From Ampelocalamus luodianensis (taxonomy: Eukaryota > Streptophyta > Magnoliopsida > Poales > Poaceae), in the NCBI GenBank assembly GCA_036346255.1, contig CM070619.1, forward strand, positions 33,982,342 to 34,046,341: a stretch of 64,000 nucleotides of DNA. The letters are read 5' to 3'. Below are positions 10,327-22,932 of this stretch, piece by piece. A program made the position numbers and the translations under genes. The notes under the pieces are model-generated. The model made no database searches. It worked only from the letters and a program-made list of their open reading frames with translations, and was not told where the DNA came from. How positions within the stretch are numbered: position 1 is the stretch's first letter; each line of letters starts with the position of its first letter.

Positions 10327-12966
10327 GATTGCGTGTGTTAAAGCTTGCGTGTGTGACTCGCTTGATCCAGCGAGCGGCCCACGATGTCGGCGCTCCATTT
10401 GCACTTTGATCTTTGGCCACCGTCCATTTTGCGATCGTGGCCCGGATCGGTTGGGCGATCGGTCACCGATCCTCCCATCGTTATGGGCGTTCATTTGATG
10501 ATCATCGGTCCCGATTCGGTGCCGTTCGCGGTCCGAACCTCCTCGTTCTTGGCCATCGGATCTTTGATCAGCGGTCGAGATGAGTTGGGGCGTTAGGTTG
10601 CTCTCGCACACTCGCAGCGTCGTTAGATTCGAGATCAAGGGCCCATAGTTGTCCACGTCGATTCCTTTCCGTTAAGTGTTGTTTTATTTGATAAATAATT
10701 TTTGTCAACTGAAAAATTTTATAAAAATTTAGAAATTCATATCTATTTCAAAATAGATCCTTTTAAATGAATCCAATGTAATGAATTTGTAGTTCACTAA
10801 AGTTTAATATAAAAATGCTTTTAGCTATGATTCTCAGTAGAAAAATTACGTAATCATTAATAGCTTGTTTTACGCAATTTTGAATATCCCAAAAATAGAA
10901 TTTAACTTGTAAAATGCATATCTTTTTCTGTATAACTCCAAATTGTGCAAAATCAATTTTGTTAGATTCTTCATTAGTGTACTTTAATATGAAATAGATT
11001 TTGAACATGTTTGCTTTCGGAAAATGTAATGTGCTAGGCTTACAACTTAGAAAAATTATAAGTAAATCATTATAACTCCAAATTTAGTAAGCTCAACTTT
11101 GTTGTTATTAGGATGTCATAATATACCTGCTATAAAAATTTCGAACCTTAGATCATTCTAGAAATTTTTGCCATGAACAGTAGCCGTAATTAATTTAATT
11201 AGGATTTTTCAGGCTGAGAGAACTTAGTTTAGCCATAACTTTTTCATGCTAAGTCCAATTGGAGTGATTCTTGTTTCTAAAATAGTCTAAAATCCACCTC
11301 TAGCTGCTGTAGAAATTTCATGGGAGTCATTTTGGTGTTCTTCGTTCTTATTGGTTTTATCGTCTTTTCGCGTTAGGTTCCGAAGAATTTATTGAACCTG
11401 AGCACTCCCCTCTGCAGCAAGACCAATCCCAGCAAGGCAAGCAGTTTGATCATGTTAATCCCAGTATTTTAGGTATTTATGTTGATTACAAATTCTATGT
11501 ATGCATCGCTACCTTGTGTTAAGCTATTGTCGTTAGTTGACCTAGTAGATGCATTTCCTTAGGCAAATGATTATTCTCTACTACCGTGAGCCTAGGTTAT
11601 TGCTGTGATTAGGGCTCGTGGATGAGCTCATGTCACTTAGTAGTTGCGAATTGGTTGCTTCGCCATGCTTAGCTTCCTAGAAATGGGCGGTTATCGACTT
11701 GTCGATAACCTTGATCTATAAAACTTATTATGATTTATGATTTCAGCCTTGTTCCATGTCTACTTATGAAAACTAAAACTGAAAACAAAATGATTTAGAC
11801 TTAGGCACAATGGTATGTTGGTGTGCTTCAGGTGTGTTGGAATGGTACCGGGTCATTAAGGACCGAGTTACTTGCGCCACCGTCTTCGAGCATTTTGCGT
11901 GCTAACCACACTAGAGTATCGGACCTCTCTTGACTTAGTACTTTGGCGTGTATTGGCTTCGGTCGTAGGGAGTCGTAGGAGGGATGGTCTTTGGGAGCAT
12001 TGTAGTGTCCGAAAGGCTTCCGTGATGGTGGTTGTCTTTGCTTGCAGCGTAGCGTATGGATTCGATCCATACGAGCGGCTCGTAGTCAATGCACAATATT
12101 GGAAAGCGTCTCGTAGGACTTAGCCGTCTTTGCATACCTTCTGGAAGTGTGCTTTGTGGCTTAAAGGCGATGCAAGTGTGGGTACATTGGTACACCCTGC
12201 GGGTTAAAATTATTCGAATAGCCTCGTCCTAGGTTATGGACACGCTCGGATACGCCCCGTGAGAACTAGATGGGTGGTACGAATCGGGGATTCATGCTAT
12301 GTTGTGGTGGCTATTGGGATAGTCACTTCCAGGTGGTTACTTGTATGTATCTTTATTTCGCTGTTATTTTGACAACAAAACAGATTTGCAAACTTGCTCT
12401 TAAATGTATTACATTATTGCAAATAAAGTTGGCTTTGTGCAAAATGAGACATACAACCTCCACCTAAATAAGCTTGCATGTAGTTTATGAATAGGTGCTG
12501 CTATTCCACAAGTCGAGTCTTGCGAGTACAGTTGTGTACTCGGTTATCTTGCTTAAATGTATGTTGCGAGAGGAAGAAGGTGGTGGAAGGGCCTCACTTA
12601 CATGAGTTGTCTTTGTGGTAGCCTTAGAGGCGTCTAGCTTGGCGGCCCGGTCGGTTGCCTTATGGGTTGTGTGGCTAACCGGTCGACTTTTGTTCTAGCC
12701 ATCTTATGGCACCTTTTGCTTCCGCTGTCATTCTTGTATATTATGTCACTTGTCCGGTCGGCTCTTTTGTAATAGCTTACTTTATCTTTGTCCCTTACTA
12801 GACTTGTTGTTGTATGTTGTATGGAAATGATGTGTAATTTTGTGATGATGTGCATGTGCTGTAATTCTGGGAAGCATATGTCCATCGAGGCTTAGAATGT
12901 TTAATTAGTAATGCTAGAACCATTTGGAGGTGAAGTGTTACTAGTTAAATATTTCGGGTCCTCACA
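10327..12966 (+). repeat. Element B: 3' part of a Gypsy LTR in plus orientation
   Basis: The block ends in CGGGTCCTCACA (12955-12966), the terminus shared by A, C and F. It contains the same internal landmarks in plus orientation: CAAGCAGTTTGATCAT (about 11440), a perfect stem-loop at 11689-11710, the CGTATGGAT hairpin at 12053-12073, TATTCGAATA at 12211-12220 and a terminal stem-loop at 12900-12949. The LTR start (TGTAAC) is missing: the block begins abruptly where A's LTR ends. The simplest explanation is that A inserted into B and the rest of B lies left of the window. No primer site follows the LTR end, so this is a 3' LTR or a solo LTR. Confidence 0.85.
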
Positions 12967-13880
12967 GAGATGATCGTGGGTTTTAGGGCATGAACGAAGG
13001 GGGTAAGGAGGTTGGGCGTGATTGCCCTCGTGCATGCGCTAGGGCTCGCCCTTAGCGATGTCGAGGCTCTGATCCTACACAAGAACTGGGATATTAATTC
13101 TCTTCTTAACCCCATATCGAAGGAGAAAAGTCCCTTATATAAAGACATTGGCCTAACAATTGGAAACTAATCGCATCTATTAAGGAGATCTTATCTCTGA
13201 CCAATCTAATCTCTTACGGAGATTCCTAAGCTAATATGAATGCTTTCCGGATATGTCTTGAAGTCCTGTCTGCTGCAGCATAGCCGCACTCTTGTCAGGA
13301 CTTCTTCAACGTTGATATGCTTTGCCAACAAAGGAGTTCACAATGGCTAATGAGGATAATCTAAATCGATGGGTTTTGGATGGACGAGAGAAAAACCAAA
13401 AGAAAAATACGAGATGGTAACATCACATTTTTCACGTCTTTTTTGAATTTTCAAAATAAAAATAATCATTTGAATTTTCTTGAGTTAATTAAAGTTTAAT
13501 TTAAAATTTCAAAAAATTAAAAAATATATGAATAAACCAAACTTTAATTAAATTGAGAAATGATTTATTTGAGTTCCTCTTGTTCCAGAGTATTTTATGA
13601 AAATTTCTTGGATTTTCCGAGTTCATTTGCTAATTCTTTGAGCTCGATTTAATTTATTTCGTTTTAACAAAATCCTAAATCCATTTCTTTTCTAGAAAAT
13701 ATTGTGGGTTGAATCCTTTCTCCCGGCCCATCTCTCTTTCGTCTTCCTCCCTAGCCCAATCCGCTTGTCAGTCAAGCTCGCCTCGCGTCCGCCCAAGTTA
13801 CTGACCGGTGGTCCCGCATCTCAGGCGACCACTGTGTGTTTTCCTCCCGGTCTCCTTCTCCTTCACGCCGCCATCGCTCA
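12967..13880. other. Unclassified sequence between B and C, probably decayed LTR material
   Basis: No convincing gene is present. Features seen are a TATATAAAG word at 13136-13144, an AT-rich tract at 13430-13560, and a pyrimidine-rich stretch at 13700-13880 with CCCGGCCCATCTCTC and repeated CCGCC-type words, a composition typical of grass Gypsy LTRs. An 80-codon ORF at 13702-13944 has no recognisable motif and crosses the junction into C-type sequence. I cannot place this stretch in any family seen elsewhere in the window. Confidence 0.45.
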
Positions 13881-14070
13881 GTCAAGAAACCTTCCCACTT
13901 TAGCACCTAAAACTTATGAAGAACCTCTCTGGTTTCGGAATTGAGTTCAGTTGCGTCAAAATCCGAAAAGTGACCCTGTGACCAAACCCACCTAGGTTAC
14001 CACAGCTTTTCGTTCCGACTTCCGAACTACCTGAATCTCGGGACGATATTCTATTTAAGGGGGGTAGATT
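13881..14070 (+). pseudogene. Orphan 3' end of a C-type internal region with polypurine tract
   Basis: This segment is almost identical to 55106-55290, the end of C's own interior, including AAGGGGGGTAGATT at 14057-14070 directly before TGTAACATCC. It therefore sits in front of a C LTR that also has a primer site behind it (53472), so this LTR was flanked by internal sequence on both sides. The sense frame just before the tract (LGT, LRGVDL and a stop in the LTR) resembles the extreme C-terminus of a chromovirus pol, now decayed. Upstream of 13881 the homology stops abruptly. Confidence 0.8.
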
Positions 14071-15357
14071 TGTAACATCCCAAAATTTCCAAAATGCAAA
14101 AAATACAAGACTATACATTTGTCGTTCGGTTGATCGCAATTTTTGTGAGTTATTTGATTTGCATTTATTTTGCGGCACAAGTCATGAGAAATAAAACCCT
14201 AAGAACATAAATCCTCAAGGCACGAACCTAGAAATGAAAAACTCTAAATACAAATTATAAGCGATTAACCTAAGATGTTGCCTGTAAAATATTACTAAAG
14301 TAAACCCTAGGTCGAAGACCTGTTCAGAACCTAAAATCTCCGAATTTATTTTGCTAACCCTAAATCCAAATTATAACCCACGTACTGTTCCTCCGACCGG
14401 ACCCTTCACCACCCGGGTCTGATCGAACTAACTCGCTCGAGCCACCTTCCCCTTCTCACTTACTTGTGGGCCCCCGTCGTCAGCCCATCTTCTCCACCGC
14501 ATCAGAACTCCACGCGGCCGCATCTCCGTGCTCGTGCACCAACCCCGCCCGCGGTTTCTCGCGCACCTCGCCTCGCCTCGCCCACAACGACCGCTTCCGC
14601 CACGTTGCCTCAGCGCTGGCGTTCCGCCCGCAAGTCCCGCGTCCCTACTCGCCACATTGCCTCCGTCGCCCTTGCATCGCCTCAAGCTACTGTGCCGCCG
14701 ACCTCGATCACCTCCTGGCCAACCTTTCGCCGAGTGCATCGCTCGCCATCGGCTCCTCCGCCCGCTTCCTACATAGAGGCATCATCAAATCCACCGAAGC
14801 CCCTGCTAGCCCATTTCCTCTTTTCCCCTTCAACTTCACCGAGTGAAACAAAGGAGAATGCCGCCGCCTCCCCTGGTCCATGGCGCCCAGCTGCCCGGCT
14901 CATCCCTCATCTCCAGCCCGTCTCCTCCACGCGCTCCCCATCTGGTGCTGCCGCCGCCTCCCCCACCGAGCTCCCCTCTTCCACCGCTTGCCGCCGCCGG
15001 CCCTCCTCCACTTGCCGCCGCCGTCTCCCACCCCCAGCCGCATCTCCTTCTCCCCCAGGTCCGGCCGCCTCTCAGCCGCCCTCCCTTCGTCGTCGGCCTC
15101 AGCAGTCTCCGCCACCTCGAGCGCCATGCGGCCCCTCCTCCGGTGCCATCCAGATCCGACCGCCCTCCTCCACCGCCCTTGTCCCGGCTCCGCCCGGCCT
15201 CTCCCTTCGCCGACCCGGCTACTCCATGGCGGCTGCCGCCTTCGTCGCCTCCTACCACCGGGGCCGCGTCGACCCCATCTTCCTCGGCCCCAACCCGCGC
15301 CGACCTCGGCCTTCCCCGCCGGCTGCTTCACCTCCTCGGCGTGCCCGCCGCGCCCTG
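14071..15357 (+). repeat. Element C 5' LTR, first part
   Basis: Matches 55291 to about 56525 of the 3' LTR. It starts TGTAACATCCCAAAATTTCC. From 14450 onward it is very GC- and pyrimidine-rich and produces long ORFs on all strands (for example 14464-15441, which runs across the junction into D). These are Pro/Ser/Arg-rich low-complexity shadows. The block is cut at 15357 by the start of D (TGTCGAACCC). Confidence 0.92.
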
Positions 15358-16318
15358 TGTCGAACCCGGGAGCGAAGGATCCCGAATTCTCTGTGTTCAA
15401 ACACGATCCGAGATTTCCAGTGTACGGTCTCACAAAAATGAATATCACATTCATATCACGAAACGTAAATGGCATTAAATAAATAACTGTTTAATACAAA
15501 TAAGTCTGAATAATAATATCAAATGTCAAATGATAAACACAGCGGAAATAACATAATAGTGTAAGCCACACGATGCGCCACAGGCAATCGTCTGGGTCAG
15601 AAGGCCTACTCGTCCGGGTCCTCACCGTCAAGATAGCAGTCTTCTCCTGAATAAGATTTATTCAGCAAGACTGAGCACTACTACCGTGCTCGCAAGTCAC
15701 ACCCAATATTGAATTTAAATGCATGCATAAGGAAACAAGTGAGTATGGCCGGGGTTGTTTTGCATAAACAGCATTTTTGGTTTGAATAAGTATAGTAGTT
15801 TCTAAGGCAATTTTATACTATGATAAAATCATATTTTGAAATGACAATGATATAATGTGGATAACCTCCAATGATAAAGTGAAGGATCCTCCTAACACTT
15901 GGCTTCCCTAAATTTTCATAAGGATTAACCATCCTCAACATTTAATAAAGCATTTAAAACCAAAAACAATTCTAACTTTAAGTGGCCCCGCTAGCATGTC
16001 CATGACATGACGCGCTATTCGAATAGTTTCTACACTGCAGAGTTGGTACAACTTTACCCACACGAGGTGACATGCTCGTTATGTCGGCCAATTCACGCTT
16101 CCGTGGCGTGTGGTGGCGATTACCATGAGGCCTTTACAATGTTTTATCCTAGTACATTCATGCCCGCTAAGGTTTCGCTCCTTTGAACGACTGTCCTCCT
16201 AAGCCCTCTTGCGCCAAGTGGGAATAAACGCGTCTAACCGACACCCACAAAATCACATGACATAAATATACTAGGACATCACAAATTAGTTAGCCAAATC
16301 CTGCCCATACAGGACATG
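15358..16318 (-). repeat. Element D 3' LTR, distal part
   Basis: Aligns with 46733 to about 47690 of the 5' LTR. It carries the palindrome CTATTCGAATAG at 16015-16026 and a short inverted repeat near its outer end (arms around GTGTT and AACAC, about 15395-15408). It is interrupted by E; bases 16314-16318 are the target copy ACATG. Confidence 0.92.
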
Positions 16319-18622
16319 TGTAATACCTCAGATTTATTCTTGCAAAGGAAGTATCCAACAGAGATTTAGACATCAGGAAAAGGGGGATTATGCAGTTTTT
16401 CGACTACCTGGGCCTCGGGCCTTGGCCCAGGAGGCCCAAGAAGGGCCGGCCACCTATAAAAGAAGAGGAAACCCTAGCTTGGGGGTACTGTAGCTACAGT
16501 AGCGCCGCCGCTCTGATGCACGCTGATATCCTTTCCCTCCCCTCAAACTCCATTGCTACCATCTCTTGAGTTCTCCTGCAGCTAGCCGGCCACAAGGAGG
16601 AGGAAAGGGGAAAGGAGAAGAGGAGATCTTCTTCAGGGGTTTTGATCAGTGATCTCTAGCAGTTCTCCAAGGGTAACGAACGTCGGTTGTTGTTGTTTGT
16701 TTAATCGTAGAAGTGTTTCCGATTAGAATCGTTTGAATCAAAGTCTGTCAGCATTAATTTTGAATCTGTCCAGATTGTTGCGTGGGTAATTTCGTGTATT
16801 TAGATGCAGAATTTGAGGATCCCATCTCCTAGAGTTATGTGGGATCCGTCGTTATCTTTCAGTAGCCGCAAAGATCACTCAATTCCGAGTTACGGTTAAA
16901 ACGTTATGTTGATTTTAGTGCTGCTGTCCCGAAATCCTGACGAGATTCTGCAGTCGTCTTGTTTATTATTTAAGGGATTGTTATATTCCGAATTGGGGGT
17001 TTCCATCTCCTAGAAAGTTGTAGATAATGTTCTTAGTTTTCAGTGACCGCAAAGAACACCTGAATCCGATTTACGGATAAAAAGTTATGGTCGTTTTACC
17101 TCTGCTGTCCAGAACTCTGATAAAAATGAACTGTCAACTTGTCTCTAAGAATAAGATTAACTTAAATGAAAAATCAGAGATTCCACCCAACTAGGTTATT
17201 GTTTCATTTTTTGTAACCTTTCTAGATTGGTAAAGAACACTTAATTCAGAGTTGTAGATTAAAAGTTTTGATCGGTTTAGTAATTACTATTTGTTCTTTA
17301 GGGCAGATTTCTGTTCTGAAAGTTCATCTGTTCAATAGCATATTAATTTGGCCGAATTGGTCTATCTTGTCAACTTGAGAATTTTAGATATGTTAGTTAT
17401 GAATCCACAGAAATTGGATTCACCTCATTTCGAGTTCCAGATCATTAGATATGATTTTCACCGTGCTGCTGTCCAGTATCGGTTGTTACTGATTTGTCGA
17501 TATTTTAGATTAGGCTTTGTAGTTAAGTCTTGAGTCACCGTGGAAGCGTTGTAGAACGTTGATTAGTAGTGCTGGGTACATTTTGTTCTTATTGAAATTA
17601 TTTTACTTGTTTAGGCGGTGAAGCCTCGAGTTTAGGAGTATCACCTTTTTCGGTTAACGCGTCGCATCGCGGAAGGCAAGTGCATTGCTATCTTATTGCT
17701 TGTGATTGATGAATGTTTATGTGATTGTGTTGTGATGTCTTATGACACAAGAGATGATGAATTGTCTATGATATTTCTTATGTGTTGAATCCATGATTGG
17801 AGATGATGTCATTATTCATTCGATAAGTCATTTCATGCATTCATTGTCATTTACCATCCACGGAGTGGATGAGTGAGCCCATCAATTCCAAGATGAGTGC
17901 GCATGAGAGCCCATCAATTCCGGGATGGGTGCGCAAGTCCCATTAATTCGGGATGGGCGGTGTTGGACACCGTATGAAACATTCTTCATACGGAAGTGGA
18001 TCCCCGTATTTTTGTTAAGATGCGGGCTTGAGTGAACACCGACGGTGTATCACTGGCTATACTGGTATATGCATGTGTGCGGTCCAAATTCCTTGATTTT
18101 GAGCATTCATCTCATATCAACATAAATAATCACTTGTTGTATGTTCTGAGCTAGTGACGAGATTGTCTTATTCATATTGATTGCCTATTCTATTAGCCAT
18201 TGTACTTGCTGAGTCGTGGACTCACCCTTGCCTTGTTTATTTATTTATTTTAGGTGATCGTTGATGAAGTTTCTCTTGGGAGGGAGTAGACAAGCACTAC
18301 TCAACACACTTCACTTGCTTTAGTTTCAATAACAGAACTATCACTATTCTTCTTTCATTAATTGATGGACTGTAATAAATAAATTCAGTTTGGGATGATT
18401 CCTTCTCTATCGTTGAGTTCGTTTAAATAACTGTTTACGTTCATTGATTATCTGTTGATAGAATTATCTAAATGGATCCATTATTACGTTTCCGTTCATG
18501 TTTCGTTTGATGTTGAACTGTTTAGCTTTGTTGATGATTTATTGTTGAAAATTATTCCAATATAAGGTTGCATGCTAGATCCTTAGGTAGCATTCTGGCT
18601 TCCAAATAGCCAGGGTGTTACA
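16319..18622 (+). repeat. Element E 5' LTR
   Basis: Matches 23199-23221 plus 36751-39026. It contains a TATA box at 16455-16462. It also has about four diverged units of 150-190 bp (16805-17490) sharing CCATCTCCTAG, CCGCAAAGA-CACT and AAAGTTATG-type words, and three short repeats built on CCCATCAATTCC (17875-17960). A perfect hairpin, CCGTATGAA/TTCATACGG, lies at 17970-17993, and a terminal hairpin CTGGCT/AGCCAG at 18595-18613. Confidence 0.94.
16455..16462 (+). promoter_or_regulatory. TATA box of E 5' LTR
   Basis: TATAAAAG in the context CACC-TATAAAAG-AAGAGG. It is conserved at 36863-36870 in the other E LTR. Transcription would be expected about 30 bp downstream, giving a U3 of only about 170 bp and placing most of the LTR in R-U5. 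Confidence 0.7.
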
Positions 18623-18624
18623 GT

Positions 18625-18636
18625 TGGTATCAGAGC
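18625..18636 (+). other. Primer-binding site of element E (initiator tRNA-Met)
   Basis: TGGTATCAGAGC, two bases after the LTR end CA at 18622. Confidence 0.92.
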
Positions 18637-21600
18637 GGGCTTCAGGTCCGTGGCAATTAAGTTATTAAAATGACACACTGTGCACAATAGGTGGGGTTGG
18701 GAAATCCATTGCTTCCGCATCTCTATTGTTATGTTTCATCTATTGAGCAATTGTTGAATTGCTTCTATACTATCCTTCTTGCTGTTAATCTATGATATGA
18801 TGTGATGTATTATATCTGTGAATTTATTCTATGATTGTCATGAGATGATTATATGTATACTCATAATTGATTATGCGTGTCAATAACGGATGATAAGAAG
18901 TGGAGGTCGTGGTTGTTACTCCGGATTCACGAGTTACACCACCGCTTGTAGTAATCGTGGTTAGAGGAGTAGTGACCCCAGTACCATAGTTTCGTGTTAA
19001 GCGTGAAGTGCTTTAGAGAGTTGTTCTCTTCCTTGATTTCTGAATTTGGCGATTCTTGCCCTGTGGTGGCTGATGAATCTCTCATGGGTTCGTGGTTCAT
19101 GAAAGTTTATGGTTTTCAATAGATCCTTATTGGTTCTCTGAAACAAATAGTGCTTTTCGATTGTTGAGTTGTCATTACTACTTGTGACCATTGTCAATTG
19201 ACAAGATTGTTGATTTCATGGTTGCTCCTTCTTTCTCATTGGAAAAGAATGACTCATTTATTCGTTTGATAGTTTGAATAATGAAAGTTTTCTATTGCCG
19301 CGTTAACATGTAAAGCTTTGGCTTTATGTGTTTCTTTTGGATTACTTCGAGCGTTGAGGTTTAAAGTCTTTCTTTTACTGAAGGAAGGTGTTAGAATCCT
19401 TTTGTGATGTCTTATCATGCTTAAAATGAGATGTTATAACTAAACGAATAAATTGTTACGGTATGAGTTACCAAGTTGGGTTGTTAGCATAGTGAAAATC
19501 AATTATTCTTTAACTACCATCCATGAAAGTGAAATTGATGAATTTGTGATGTCCTTGTATTTGATACATGGTGTATCTTAAATAAAAGATTGTCCATATC
19601 CGTTCAAAACCTATGGATCTTTCATAGGTGTTAGATTTACCTATTTCCGATATGCTAAAATTGTGAAACTCGTACAAAGAACCGGATGGGTCTTTGGTGT
19701 ATCGATTCATGAAACCTTGTTGATAGAAAATTATATTAGTGAATCGTTAACCTGTTTTGAAATGATTTCGAACAAAGGTGAATTGTTGAATCTATGTTTA
19801 TAAATGATTATGTGATTGTAAATGGAATTAGTACCGTATGTACACCCATGATTAGTACAATCATCATTTGTTAAATGAGTCTTGATGGAGGTGTTGAGCA
19901 ACACCATCGGTTGAGTAGACAATTTTTAAGTAAGTAGTCTTTGATAGTGTGCCTTGTGATATTGTTATTGCTTAGCATAATCTTGATATAATAAACTTGT
20001 TTCAACCATGTGGTTTGTGTTTCCTTTAGGAAGTTTTAGGATGGAGTAATAAAGTTTGAGGACTCTTGGTACTAGTGTATGTTGTCGTTGTTATAAAATC
20101 GTCGAATGTGAGATTGATGTTAGTTTTCATAGTAATTTGATTACCTATGGTGATATTGCGTAAAGAGAGTAATTCAAGTTTTGCTTTCATAATCTTTTGG
20201 TGTTCTAGATTTATGTGGTAATTGGGAGTTTGTCGAGTAAGCGGCGAATGGTCGCAAAGTTCTATTGGTTCTTAGGTGATTCACACGATTTGATCTTAAT
20301 TGTCCGTTTGTTATTATCTATTAAGGTTTGATAATCTCTTCCTGTGAGGTCTATGTCCTCAAATGTGGTATCGTCTTATATTTTCCGAGTTCTTTGTCTA
20401 ATTGATTATTTTCCTTGGTCCTTGTGTTCATTGCGAGTGATAAATGATCTTCTAGTTAGTGAAAAAATTGTTTCCATTTGCCTCTCCTTTTGAGAAAGAA
20501 TCAACTCATTTTTTTCACGTGGGTCTTCGATGTGTTTTCTAAATGTTGTTGTGAAAATTGATGTTAATATTGGTAGTAATTTGATCGCCTTTGGTGATAT
20601 CGTTCGATGAGAATATTTCAAGTTTAGCTTTAGTGATATTTTAGAGCTCATGATTCATCCGTAGCTGAAATTGTTTTAAATAAATTGAGGTATTGAATTG
20701 TCTGTTGCTTCTTAAGAGATTCGTGTGATTTAATCTTAAAGGCTCTTTGGTCCGAGTTGGCAATGTAAGGTTGCAATCAAAGAGAATTATGTTAGTTCCT
20801 TTAAGAGGAGAATAGTGCACTTACTTTTCGTGAAATTCGTAAATGAAAATGTTTGAGTTTGGTGGTGAGATCGCTTGGATCTCATGTTTCTTGTGTAGTT
20901 GAACTGTTCCGAGCAATTATGACGTGTTGAAGAATTATATTTGGTTCTTAGTTAGTTCTTGAGGTTTGGACTAAAGACCTATCTTGTTCGTTGTGGCAAA
21001 GTGTTGCTAGTCAAAGGATTAATTTTAGTGTTAAAGTAAAGAGTGCAGAGGAGTATTTGAAAATTTGATTCAAGTTTTGTAACTTGTGGGTATTGGAATC
21101 GTTCCTAAACTTTCTCGCTCTTTCCGCTCAAGAGATGTTGAGTTTCAATCGCAATATCTTTTTCTTAATGGTTGTTATTTGCTATTTCCTTTTGAGTGGT
21201 GTGTGCCTCAACTGTGAACTCACTTTCATTTCTCTAAGATCTTTGTTATCGATTAATTCTTTTGGTTTCGTTCTCATTTGTGAGGAGCAACATTTTCTTG
21301 TGTAACAAAACCTGACCTTGTTCGTCTCTTTCTTTTGAGGAAGGATCAACCGATTTGTATTGCAAAGTTTTACAAAGCGTATTTTGGCAACCTGTTTGGT
21401 GGTGGTTAAATAATGGTAGTGGTGATATTTTGCTACCAAGCTATTGGAGGAGTAGTAGAAGATGAATTGGTTTTGACTTATACCTCTTGGAGGAAAGTTG
21501 ATTCAAATGGAATGTTTGGCTTCAAGTAAATCAAGCAGCGTTACGTGAGTAGAACCTATAGTATAACGAAATTCTAGAACTTCAATTCATGTTGAAAGGT

Positions 21601-22932
21601 TGGGGATAATCGAAGGTATGGAAACCTTGATCAATTTTATTGAGTAACGCAATTGGAAGGTATTACGATAATGTGGATGATTCTGATGATGCCAATGAGT
21701 GAGTATGTTAGGTTTGTGGGAATATTAGAGATTTAATCCGATGATTTCACTATCGATATAAGAGAAATTCATTGTAGAGGTCTTGGAGGTTAAATTTGGG
21801 CTTTACATTTTTGTGCTAGACCTCTGTCACCCAATGTTTATGTGTGCGTAAATATACAAATTAGATAATGGTTGTTCTGAGAAGTAGAATGATCATTGAT
21901 AGAACCATTCGGGTGTAGTACATAAGCGTGTGCACTTGGGATTTTGAGTTGTTGTTCTTGGAAGTTGGAGGTAATATGATTGCATGGAATCTATTTTTTT
22001 TGTGGTGCTTTGTGTGCCTTCTATCAAATTAATTTCATCGTGAGAATGAGTTGCCTAGAGTATTCGGTGGATTTGATAGAGTCTTCCCACTATGGTGTGG
22101 ATGATGTATTTCATTCGAGTATAATTTGAGGATATTTAATTATGAGGTTTAAGCTCGTGTGGTAAGCGATGAATTCGAATTCCAAGATTCGAGAGAGATT
22201 TATTTTCTAAAAGACAGACTGCGAAAAAGAACGTTTCCTCAGGGGGTGAAGCATTTACTTGTTTCTTGTTTGAGTTTTGAGCTGTCGACTGGTATCTTCC
22301 GCACTTTGGGTTGGCACTTCTTGGCATGTTTGAGTCTTTCCATTCGGGCAAACCAAATGAGGTATTTGGTTTGGTTATTCGAGTGGTTTCTCCTTTGGCT
22401 TTCGTGGTATTCAATCGTAAACTGCCCTTTTATTGGAGAATTAGTATTGTGTGGTTACGATGAGAACTCTCTATTTCTAGTTGGATTCTCTTTGTAAATC
22501 AGTGGTTTAAGAACCATTTATGTTGTGCATTCTTGTTTAAAGGAGGCGACCCTCGTTAGATGAAGAGTTTGTTTTTTTTATCATCCACCTTCGCTGCATG
22601 AGCGCGTGTGGGATAGGGGCATGGGCATATGGCGCATGGCGCGTGTGGTCCTGAAGTGGACATACGACATGGCATATGTGCTGGCACTGGACGCACGGAC
22701 GTGTACCGAGGGGTGGTTCTGGACTTTTGTTTTGTGTTCTTGTACGAAAGGGGAGTTTGATCCAAGTGTGTTGGTTCGTTTCGATAGTTGTAGAAATTAG
22801 AAAGTTGGTATATCGCTTTGACCGCCTTGGGTCCATACGCGACGCACGCAACGCCCGTTATGTTCGATGCTAAGAGTGTAGCTAAGCAATTCAAAGCTTG
22901 GGGTTTCGTTAAAGACGTTAATCATTGAGTCG
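18637..22932 (+). other. Element E interior, non-coding and decayed
   Basis: 4.3 kb of AT-rich sequence with no gag, protease or RT motif that I can recognise in any frame; ORFs are all short. Some words recur: a GATTGATGTTAG-type start followed by AGTAATTTGAT and GGTGATAT at about 20110-20160 and again at 20555-20605, each followed by a GATTCRYRYGATTT word (about 20280 and 20720). An AAAGAATSAMTCATT-type word occurs at about 19240 and 20495, with a weaker match near 21335. This suggests old tandem duplication of a unit of about 440 bp. I see no function. Confidence 0.6.

Noticed and set aside
22159..22497. 112-codon ORF in E's interior
   Set aside because: It lies in decayed sequence, has no motif and is surrounded by stops. 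Chance ORF length in this composition.
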